64,000 nt of DNA from contig JADKKI010000007.1 in the NCBI GenBank assembly GCA_016720595.1, forward strand, positions 186,001 to 250,000. Reading direction: 5' to 3'. The notes under the pieces are model-generated. The model did no database searches. It saw only the letters and a program-made list of their open reading frames with translations, and was not told the origin of the DNA. Below, one piece after another: positions 16,571 to 25,164 of this stretch (the first letter of the stretch is position 1; the number at the start of each line of letters is the position of its first letter). The position numbers were made by a program, and so were the translations under genes. The DNA is from Myxococcales bacterium. Its GTDB lineage: Bacteria; Myxococcota_A; Polyangia; Haliangiales; Haliangiaceae.

Positions 16571-17573
16571 GACGACCTCCTACACGCGTGGGTTGTCACG
16601 CGCACGATCACTTCTACCACCAGGTTTCCGGAGGCTCTGTGCTGCGCTCTGCGCGCGCCAGAGACCCGCAACCCGACGACGATCGTTCGGCGCGACGTTC
16701 GTCGCGCAGCGCGCACGAGAGCGCTTCCTCGACGGTGAAATCGTGATCTTCGTCAGACGCACCCGCGATGCACGCCATGATCGGTCAAGCCAAATCTTCA
16801 ACTTTCGACACGCCTTCCCGTCGAGAACCGCGATCCAGGCACCGCCAGTTCCCGCAGGGACTGAAGCGCGATCAGTGCCCACGGACGCCGGACCGCCGCG
16901 GGGCGGCGGAGCACCTTGGGGCAGCTTCGTTCGAGGCAGCCGGGCCAAGCGGGTCAGGTCTCGCAGTGGCTACTGCGGCTTCCGCGGGCCTGGGGCAAAG
17001 CCCGCAGTCCGAAGCTTGATCGCGGAAACCCAGCCGGGGGGGGGCCCGGCGCCAACAGGGCGTGTGGGTCCACCCCGCCCACTCCCGCCCCTGGGCGCGG
17101 GGCCCGGCGCGGACCTTCTGGCGCCGCTGCTCCGCCCGCCCACCCAGCGTCCCGACCCAACGACCACCCAGCCGTCGCCACCAATCACCGTCGAGCCCTC
17201 ATGTCCGGCCCCCGGACGTCGTGGTCTCCGCGAGCGCCACGCACTCAGGTCCGGAGGTGCGGTGCGATGTTCTCGGCGCGTGCGCTCGCGACGACACCCA
17301 CCCTGCGAACTCTCCTCCCATCCGAAGCTTCCGCGAGCGCCGCGCGTTCAGGTCCGGAGGCGCCGAGCGAGCGCGGTGGGCGCGCCGCTTCGACACCGTG
17401 TCTGGTGCTGTCTTCTCGGCGCGTGCGCTCGCGACAACACGCACCGCGCGAGTGCCGGCTGCTCCCGCGAACACGAAGGGTCGCCACGCGCCATCGCCTT
17501 CTGATGCGTGCTCGCGACGACACACATCCTCCGAGCTCTCCTCCCAGCCGGACCTTCCGCGAGCGCCACGCGC
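16571..17573. other. 1-kb gene-free stretch ending in degenerate repeats
   Basis: No credible gene is visible on either strand: the long open frames here have Arg/Pro/Ser-rich shuffled compositions and no domain. A hairpin relative of the 15462 element lies at 16846-16863. A run of nine G is at 17036-17044. The last third (17228-17573) contains diverged copies of a module: CCGCGAGCGCC with a GGTCCGGAGG-type continuation at 17228 and 17331 (start only at 17557), and GCTCGCGACGACAC or close variants near 17283, 17427 and 17506. This looks like a decayed tandem repeat or remnant of mobile DNA. Confidence 0.6.
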
Positions 17574-19193
17574 TCAGCGCTCGCTCGCGAACCTCCACGA
17601 CGCCAGCGTCAGGTAGTGATTGGCCTCGATCCACTGACCGGCGCTCGCCGCCCGCGCCGCCGCCGCGAGCTCGCCATCGAGCGCCGCCAGCTGATCGGCC
17701 GGCCCGCGGGCATCCGCGCGCTTGGCGGCGAGCCGCGCCGACTTCGCCGCGATCAGCGCTGCATCGATGTTCGTGCCGTCGATCGCCACCCGCATCGCGC
17801 GCATGCCCGCCCGCGAGGCGTCCTCGTCCCCACGCTCGATCGCCGCGCGCGCCTCGGCGAGCAGGTCGGCGTAGCCATCGATGTCGGCGATCCGGAGCTC
17901 GCGCCGCACGCGGAGGCCGTCGACGAGTGGCAGCTCGAGCCGCCCGAGACGCGTGACCTCGGCGGCCGCGTCGGGCGCCGGCGCAACGACGGCGGTCGCG
18001 GCGGGTGCTTTGGCGAGGCTCGCGGTGGGTGCCCCGACAACGGTCGCACCGGGCGCCGTGGCGGCGACCGTGGTGGGGATCGCGCGCGGAGATCGAGAGG
18101 CGACGCGCGCGGCGATCTCCGCGGCTGGCGCGACCTCCGCCCGCGTGATCGATGAACGCACCGCGATCGCTTCGGCGCTCGCCGGAGCGATCGCCGGCGT
18201 CCGGGCAACAGGGATCGCCGACACCTGCGCGAGCGTCACCCCCGCGCCGAGGGCGAGCACGCTCGCCGCCGCCGCGAACAGGCCGCGCGGCCGGCGGCGG
18301 CGCGGCGGACCGACGGGCTCGGGCCGCTCGAGCGCTGCGAGCAGATCCTGCAGCTGCGGGAACCGACCGTCCGGCGCCACCGCGAGACCACGTCGCAACG
18401 CGCTGCGCACGTGGCTCGGCCACATCGCCTCGGCAGGCGCCGCGGTGATCGTCCCGGTCACGATGTTGGCGATCACCGCCATCGCCGTGGCGCCGAGGAA
18501 CGGACGCTGCCCCGCCAGCAGCTCGTACGCGGTGATGCAGAAGCTGAACTGATCGGCGGCAGCGGTCGGCACCAGGCCGTGCGCTTGCTCCGGGGACATG
18601 TACGCCGGCGTGCCCAGCACCGCGCCGGTCTGGGTCAGCCGGGTCTCCGCGAGCTCCTCGCCGGTCGCGGTGTCGAGCCGGCGCGCGATGCCGAAGTCGG
18701 TGACCTGCGGAATTCCCGCTGCCCCGATCAGCACGTTGTCGGGCTTGAAGTCGCGATGGACGATGTTCGCGGCGTGCGCGGCGCAGAGCCCCCGCCCGGC
18801 CGCGAGCATCACGCGCAGGCGCTCGTCGAACGTGCGCCGCGGATCCTCCCCCCAGGCGCGCAGCGTGGTCCCCCGCACCAGCTGCATCGCGACGAACACC
18901 CGGCCACCGGCGATCCCCACGTCGTACGCGGGGACCAGGTTCGGGTGCGAGAGCTGCGCCATCACGCGCGCCTCGCGGATCAACCGCGCCTGTGCCTCGT
19001 CATCGTGGCCTGGCCGCGGCGTGATGACCTTCAGCGCGATCTCGCGCTCCATGCGGGGATCCCACGCCTCGTACACGATCCCCATGCCGCCCTGCCCGAG
19101 CACGCGGCGAAGCTCGTACCGATCGATCACCCCGAGCGACGGCAGGTGGGCGTAGGAGCGCTGGGTCTCGAGCTGCACGGGCGGCCCGAGCAT
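17574..19193 (-). CDS. Hanks-type Ser/Thr protein kinase with one membrane segment
   Basis: A 539-residue membrane kinase. The N-terminal kinase domain (about 26-290) is complete: glycine loop GQGGMG (33-38), Lys55 in EIALKVI, catalytic HRD at 146-148 (VHRDFKPDN), DFG at 166-168 and the activation-loop end GTPAYMSPEQ (194-203). A hydrophobic segment (GLFAAAASVLALGAGVTLAQ, about 305-325) probably crosses the membrane. An Ala/Thr-rich region follows, then a C-terminal part with three helices ending in NHYLTLASWRFASER. It lies 47 bp downstream of rodA on the same strand, so it may be co-transcribed with the elongation genes and act on them, but that is inference. Confidence 0.93.
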   Translation of the reverse strand: MLGPPVQLETQRSYAHLPSLGVIDRYELRRVLGQGGMGIVYEAWDPRMEREIALKVITPRPGHDDEAQARLIREARVMAQLSHPNLVPAYDVGIAGGRVFVAMQLVRGTTLRAWGEDPRRTFDERLRVMLAAGRGLCAAHAANIVHRDFKPDNVLIGAAGIPQVTDFGIARRLDTATGEELAETRLTQTGAVLGTPAYMSPEQAHGLVPTAAADQFSFCITAYELLAGQRPFLGATAMAVIANIVTGTITAAPAEAMWPSHVRSALRRGLAVAPDGRFPQLQDLLAALERPEPVGPPRRRRPRGLFAAAASVLALGAGVTLAQVSAIPVARTPAIAPASAEAIAVRSSITRAEVAPAAEIAARVASRSPRAIPTTVAATAPGATVVGAPTASLAKAPAATAVVAPAPDAAAEVTRLGRLELPLVDGLRVRRELRIADIDGYADLLAEARAAIERGDEDASRAGMRAMRVAIDGTNIDAALIAAKSARLAAKRADARGPADQLAALDGELAAAARAASAGQWIEANHYLTLASWRFASER

Positions 19194-19240
19194 GGACGAT
19201 CACCCCGGGCGACCGTCTCGATAGTTCCGGCCAGCGGCGC

Positions 19241-20395
19241 TCAGTACCCGTGCTTGCGCAGCGAGACGTTCGCGACCAGGCCCATCGCGATGAAGAACGT
19301 CACCAGCGAGCTGCCGCCGTACGACACGAACGGGAGGGTCACGCCGACCACGGGCGCGAGCCCGAGCACCATCGCGATGTTGACCACCACATGCCAGAAC
19401 GTCATCGCGGCGACGCCGACGCAGATCACGGCACCCACGCGATCGCGCGCGGACAGGGCGACGTTCAGGATCCAGACCAGCAAGAACGCGAAGATCGCGA
19501 GGAGGAGCACCGAGCCGGCGAAGCCCCACTCCTCCGCCCACACCGAGTACGGGAAGTCGGTCCAGTGCTCGGGCACGAAGTTGAACTGGTTCTGGGTGCC
19601 TTCGAGGAAGCCCTTGCCCCAGATCTTTCCGGACCCCACCGCGAAGATCGACTGCTGGGTGTGCCAGCAGTTCCCGGTGTTCGGGGCGACGTTGCAGTCG
19701 ATGAACCCGAGGATCCGGTTCTTCTGGTAGTCGTGCATCGATTCCCAGACGATCGGGATCGCGAGGAGCCCGGCGAGCGTGACGTGCACCACCGGCCACA
19801 CGTTCGGCATCGCGAGGAAGCCGACCGACAGCACGATCAGGCACAGCAAGATCGCGGTGCCGAGATCGGGCTGCGTGGCGATCAGGCCGATCGGGACCGC
19901 GATCACGGCCAGCCGGAGGATCAGCGCGCGCGGCTCGTAGCGGCTCGAGGTCTCGGTGTCCTGGAACATCCGCGCCAGGACCAGGATCATCATGACCTTG
20001 ACCAGCTCCGACGGCTGGAGCCCGAACGGCCCGAGGAACAACCAGCGATACGTCGAGCCGTGACGATCGTCATCGCCGGTGGCGCCCTGGAGGCGCGCGA
20101 GCACGAGCAAGGCGATCGCGATCCCGAGCCCCAGCCAGGCGAGCCGAACCATCGCGCGGTAGTCGATGATCGTCGCCACCGCGAACGCGATGCCGCCGAT
20201 CACCATCCACTGGACCTGCGAATCGAACTTGACCTGGTGCTTGCTGCCCCGGGTCGCCGAGTACAGGTTGAGGAGGCCGATCGCGCAGATCGCCAGCATC
20301 GTCAGGATCAGCGGCCAATCGACGGCCGCGCGGAACCGCCGCCAGCGGGACACGCCGATCGTCGCGCGCGGGAGCTGGAGTCCGGTGCCCTTCAT
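19241..20395 (-). CDS. rodA: Rod-shape peptidoglycan glycosyltransferase RodA
   Basis: SEDS-family glycosyltransferase that polymerises lipid II in the elongasome. The 384-residue protein has about ten membrane spans, the diagnostic QPSELVKV segment, and the C-terminal SYGGSSLVTFF block. The conserved acidic loop reads NFVPEHWTDFPYSVWAEEWG. The start is ATG 20395 (MKGTGLQLPRATIG); the upstream in-frame stretch is the mrdA shadow. ATG overlaps the mrdA stop by 4 bp (ATGA). The order mreCD-mrdA-rodA is standard for rod-shaped bacteria. Confidence 0.96.
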   Translation of the reverse strand: MKGTGLQLPRATIGVSRWRRFRAAVDWPLILTMLAICAIGLLNLYSATRGSKHQVKFDSQVQWMVIGGIAFAVATIIDYRAMVRLAWLGLGIAIALLVLARLQGATGDDDRHGSTYRWLFLGPFGLQPSELVKVMMILVLARMFQDTETSSRYEPRALILRLAVIAVPIGLIATQPDLGTAILLCLIVLSVGFLAMPNVWPVVHVTLAGLLAIPIVWESMHDYQKNRILGFIDCNVAPNTGNCWHTQQSIFAVGSGKIWGKGFLEGTQNQFNFVPEHWTDFPYSVWAEEWGFAGSVLLLAIFAFLLVWILNVALSARDRVGAVICVGVAAMTFWHVVVNIAMVLGLAPVVGVTLPFVSYGGSSLVTFFIAMGLVANVSLRKHGY

Positions 20396-22326
20396 CGCTT
20401 CAGCACCTTCGCCGCCGTCTTGGGTGCGGCCACCGGCGCGTCGGGCTTCGCGAGCGGGTGGATCTTCGTGAAGTAGCCCTCGAGGATCTCCTCGGCGATC
20501 GGCCAGGCCACCCGGCCACCGGAGCCGCCGTGCTCGACAAACACCACGATCGCGATCTCCGGATCTTCCGCGGGCGCCCAGCCCGCGAACCACGCGTGCG
20601 AGCGGGTCGGGTGATAGCCCTCGACGTCACGCTCCTCGTCCTCCTTCTTGTGGCGGGTCCGGATCTCGGCGGTGCCGGTCTTGCCCATCACCGGCACGAT
20701 GTCGATGTGCCCGTGATCGAACGCGGTACCGCCGGCCTCGTTGGTGACCTTCCACATGCCGCGCCGCCAGGTATCGAGCGCATCCGCGCTGACCTTCACC
20801 TGGCGCGCGATCTTGGGCTCGTAGCGCACGATCGCCCGGCCGTCACTGGCCTCGACGCGCTCCACCACCTGCGGCACGAACAGCGTGCCTCCGTTCGCCA
20901 GGGTGGCGTAGGCCATCGCCATCTGGAGCACGGTGACCTCGACATCGCCCTGCCCTGTGGCCGCGTTGGTGGCAAACCCGACCTTGTAGCGCGCGTCCTT
21001 CTCGTACCAGGCCTTGGTGGGGATCCGTCCACCCGCATCACCGTTGAGGCCGAGGTTGGTCGGCGCGCCGAACCCGAACATCCGCGCCTCCTCGGCGAGC
21101 CGATCGAGCCCGATCCGCTGCGCGAGCTCCCAGAAGTAGACGTTGCACGAGTGCTGGATCGCGCCGATCAGGTCGAGCTTGCCGTGCGTCCCGTTGCACT
21201 TGAACGTGGTCTTCGACAGCTGGTACTCGCCGGTGCAGAAGATCGACTCATCCTGCGCAGCCTGGCCGTCCTCGAGCGCGGCGAGCGCGGTCACGAACTT
21301 GAACACCGAGCCCGGCGGATAGCTCGCGCGCAGCGCCTTGTCGATGAACGGCTTGCGCGGATCGGAGAGCAGCAGCGTCTCCTCCGCCTTGGTCAGGTGG
21401 CCCGTCATCACGTTCGGATCGAACGAGGGCTTGGACACCAGCGCGCGGATCTTTCCGGTCTTCGGCTCGACGATCACCACGGCCGCGGCAGCGACGTGCG
21501 CGACGGCCTTCTCGGCGATCTTCTGCAGCTCCATGTCGACGGTCAAGACGAGGTTCGCGCCGGGGACTGCGCCGACCACGCGCTCGCCTGCGATCAGGCC
21601 CGCTGCGGTCTTGTCATCGAGCCGCTGGCCACGCGCATCCACCGCGAACCGCTCGATCCCCTTCTTGCCGCGGAGATAGTTCTCCCACGCCGACTCGAGG
21701 CCATAGCGCCCAACCAGCTCGCTCGGGTCATAGCCCTGGTTGGTCAGGCGATCGGCCTCCGTGGAGGTCATCTGCGTCATGTAGCCCACGAGGTGCGCGG
21801 CGAGATCGCCCTGCGGGTAGTAGCGATAGGGCTCGTGGTGAACCTCGATGCCGGGGAGCTTGGTCAGCGACTGCTCGACCAGCGCGGCACGATCGCGGCC
21901 CTGGTCCTCGAGGATCAGCACCGGGTTCTTGGGATCTCGCTTCTGCCCCACCGCGAGCCGCTCGTCGATCTTGATCAGCTCGTCATCGGACAGGCCGAGC
22001 ATCCGCGACAGCTCCGCGCGCGTGGCATCGGTGAGCTGCTTGGGCGTCGCGTAGATGTTGAACGCCGGCCGGTTGTCCGCGAGGGCCACACCCTTCGAAT
22101 CGAGGATCTTGCCGCGCACGCTCGGGAGGTAGCGCTCCTTCACCACGTTCGAGACGGTGCGCTCGTAGTAGCTGTCGCCGCGCATGACCTGCAGCTGCCA
22201 CAGCCGGCCCACGAGCAGTGCGAACAGCGCGAACATGACGAGCGCCACCCACTTGAGCCGGCGGTGCAGCTCGGGCAGCGACGGGCCGTTGCCCGAGCCG
22301 GGACCGGAGGACGAGCGGAGCAGCAT
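20392..22326 (-). CDS. mrdA: Penicillin-binding protein 2 (MrdA), peptidoglycan transpeptidase
   Basis: Class B PBP, partner of RodA in sidewall synthesis. The 644-residue protein has one N-terminal membrane anchor (WVALVMFALFALLVGRLWQ), a dimerisation pedestal region, then the transpeptidase domain with SVFK (active Ser340), SCN (393-395) and KTG (549-551). ATG 22326 shares one base with the mreD stop (TGATG), so translation is coupled. Downstream rodA overlaps by 4 bp. The Lys-rich tail (LAKPDAPVAAPKTAAKVLKR) is an ordinary extension. Confidence 0.96.
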   Translation of the reverse strand: MLLRSSSGPGSGNGPSLPELHRRLKWVALVMFALFALLVGRLWQLQVMRGDSYYERTVSNVVKERYLPSVRGKILDSKGVALADNRPAFNIYATPKQLTDATRAELSRMLGLSDDELIKIDERLAVGQKRDPKNPVLILEDQGRDRAALVEQSLTKLPGIEVHHEPYRYYPQGDLAAHLVGYMTQMTSTEADRLTNQGYDPSELVGRYGLESAWENYLRGKKGIERFAVDARGQRLDDKTAAGLIAGERVVGAVPGANLVLTVDMELQKIAEKAVAHVAAAAVVIVEPKTGKIRALVSKPSFDPNVMTGHLTKAEETLLLSDPRKPFIDKALRASYPPGSVFKFVTALAALEDGQAAQDESIFCTGEYQLSKTTFKCNGTHGKLDLIGAIQHSCNVYFWELAQRIGLDRLAEEARMFGFGAPTNLGLNGDAGGRIPTKAWYEKDARYKVGFATNAATGQGDVEVTVLQMAMAYATLANGGTLFVPQVVERVEASDGRAIVRYEPKIARQVKVSADALDTWRRGMWKVTNEAGGTAFDHGHIDIVPVMGKTGTAEIRTRHKKEDEERDVEGYHPTRSHAWFAGWAPAEDPEIAIVVFVEHGGSGGRVAWPIAEEILEGYFTKIHPLAKPDAPVAAPKTAAKVLKR

Positions 22327-22868
22327 CAGGGCGCCAGCCCTTCGAGCGCGGCGTCGCGCTCGCGGTGCGTGCGGGCGAACGCCGCATCGATCCGGCGGAA
22401 CATCCGCCACACCAGCGGCCCGACGATGGCCGTGATCAGCGTGACCACCGCGAGGTGCTGCAGCGCGATCGCGAGCCCGCCGCGCGGGATGTGATTCAAC
22501 GCGCGGACGACCATCGTGAGCACACCCGCGACCAGCGCGACGAACGCCGAGAACCCCATGGTCATCGCAGCCCCACGCACGAGGATCCGCTGCTGCACGG
22601 CACGAGCGACGAGGCCCGTCAGCCCGAGCACCAGCGCCATCAGCCCGGGCGGAGCGCCGGAGATCAGGTCCACGAGGTAGCCGAGCACGACGCTGCCGGC
22701 GACGGCGGGTGCGACGCTTTGGCGAGCCGTCAGGCCGAGATAGGCGGCGGTCAGCGCTCCGACCTCGGGAGGCGCATCGCGGAGCAGGCCGAACGGCAGC
22801 AGCCGCCACACCGACGCGATGATCACGCACACGAGGTACGCGACGATCACGAGGGTCGCGGTCCTCAC
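22326..22868 (-). CDS. mreD: Rod-shape determining protein MreD
   Basis: A 180-residue polytopic membrane protein with four to six hydrophobic segments, in the place MreD always occupies between mreC and mrdA. Hallmarks are the basic-rich cytosolic loops (QQRILVRG, WRMFRRIDAAF) and the Gly/Leu-rich spans. MreD has few invariant residues, so the call rests on topology, length and position. GTG 22868 overlaps the stop of the small 37-codon gene by 4 bp (GTGA). The stop shares one base with mrdA's ATG. Confidence 0.9.
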   Translation of the reverse strand: MRTATLVIVAYLVCVIIASVWRLLPFGLLRDAPPEVGALTAAYLGLTARQSVAPAVAGSVVLGYLVDLISGAPPGLMALVLGLTGLVARAVQQRILVRGAAMTMGFSAFVALVAGVLTMVVRALNHIPRGGLAIALQHLAVVTLITAIVGPLVWRMFRRIDAAFARTHRERDAALEGLAP

Positions 22869-22978
22869 GAGATCACCGCCCCGACGTCTTCATTGGCCGG
22901 CGTGACCTTGACCAGCGCGAGCAGGAACACCACCACCAGGATCACGATCCAGGTGACGAGAGCTTCGGGGAGCAGCAT
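22865..22978 (-). CDS. 37-residue single-span membrane peptide between mreC and mreD
   Basis: A tiny gene between mreC and mreD. The 37-codon frame reads MLLPEALVTWIVILVVVFLL followed by ALVKVTPANEDVGAVIS: a hydrophobic span of about 17 residues (7-23), then a short charged tail. ATG 22978 shares one base with the mreC stop (TGATG) and the stop overlaps mreD's GTG by 4 bp (GTGA). Such tight coupling on both sides, plus a clean transmembrane sequence, argues for translation. I recognise no family. A structural or regulatory peptide of the MreBCD complex is inference. Confidence 0.62.
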   Translation of the reverse strand: MLLPEALVTWIVILVVVFLLALVKVTPANEDVGAVIS

Positions 22979-23877
22979 CACAGCGGCCTCCCGCCGAAGG
23001 CTGGCTCGCTGCGCTTCTTCTGCTTGGCGTCTGGATCTGGCGGCGGAGGAGGCGCGAGCAGCACCATCACGGCGCGCACCCGCGAGACATCGACCGTGGG
23101 GTCGACCTCGACGGACTGGAACATGCCGTCGTCGCCGTTGATCTTGGAGACCTTGCCGACGACGAGACCCGGCGGGAAGCTCGCACCCAGGCCCGAGGTC
23201 ACGACCTCGTCGCCGATCGCGACCTTGCCCTCGGGCTTGAGGTTGCGCTCGAGCCACTCGATCTTGCAGGTGTACGAATCCGGCTTGCCGACGCCGATCA
23301 GGAGGCCGCGCCCACCGGTCCGCGGGATCACGACCTCGATCTTCGAGCTCGGATCGCTGATCAACATGACGTCCGCGTAGTCGCCGTAGACCTTGTCGAT
23401 CCGGCCGACGGGCCCCTGGCCGACGATCACCGGCATGCCGGGCTGCACGTCACGATCGCCCCGATCGATCCGGAGGCGGAGCACGCGGAACTGCGGGGAG
23501 AGCGGTGCGCCGATCACGCGCGCGCCGACGGTATCCGCGGGGGTGCGCTTCTTGACCACGGCGAGGTCCTCGAGCGCTTCGACGTCGAACGCCCGGCGCG
23601 TCATCGACGCGAGCTCCTTGCGGAGGCGATCGTTGTCCTCGCGCAGCTCGCGATTCTCGGACTCGACGTCGACCAGCGCCACGTAGCGCGACCACATCCC
23701 GCCCAGCCCTTCGACCACCCAGCTCACGCCCGCCTGGAGCGGCGCCGTGATCCGGAGCAGCGCCTCGTCGATCGCGGAGGGCGTACCGCGCGAGAGGCTC
23801 GCACGCAGGACCAGCGCCGGGAGCACGATCAACATGCCCGCAGCTGCCCAGTCGAGCATGCGACGACGCAGCGTCAC
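22978..23877 (-). CDS. mreC: Rod-shape determining protein MreC
   Basis: Periplasmic scaffold that activates PBP2 in the elongasome. The 299-residue protein has one N-terminal span (AAAGMLIVLPALVLRASL), a coiled coil (ESENRELREDNDRLRKELAS) and the MreC double-barrel domain, with typical IGRIDKVYG-like (VGRIDKVYGDYADVMLISDP) and DEVVTSGLGASFPPGLVVGKV blocks. A Pro-rich tail (PPPPPDPDAKQKKRS) follows. GTG 23877 is the start, 4 bp after the mreB stop. Together with mreB, mreD, mrdA and rodA it forms the complete elongation operon. Confidence 0.95.
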   Translation of the reverse strand: MTLRRRMLDWAAAGMLIVLPALVLRASLSRGTPSAIDEALLRITAPLQAGVSWVVEGLGGMWSRYVALVDVESENRELREDNDRLRKELASMTRRAFDVEALEDLAVVKKRTPADTVGARVIGAPLSPQFRVLRLRIDRGDRDVQPGMPVIVGQGPVGRIDKVYGDYADVMLISDPSSKIEVVIPRTGGRGLLIGVGKPDSYTCKIEWLERNLKPEGKVAIGDEVVTSGLGASFPPGLVVGKVSKINGDDGMFQSVEVDPTVDVSRVRAVMVLLAPPPPPDPDAKQKKRSEPAFGGRPL

Positions 23878-23881
23878 GGGG

Positions 23882-25164
<1,283 letters not shown>

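Noticed and set aside
17036..17044. Run of nine G as a regulatory signal
   Set aside because: G runs are expected at this GC level and the run has no gene nearby; it is also a likely sequencing weak point.
16571..17573. Long open frames on both strands in the gene-free stretch
   Set aside because: They have shuffled Arg/Pro/Ser composition, no domain or signal, and overlap each other. High GC leaves stop codons rare, so chance frames are long.
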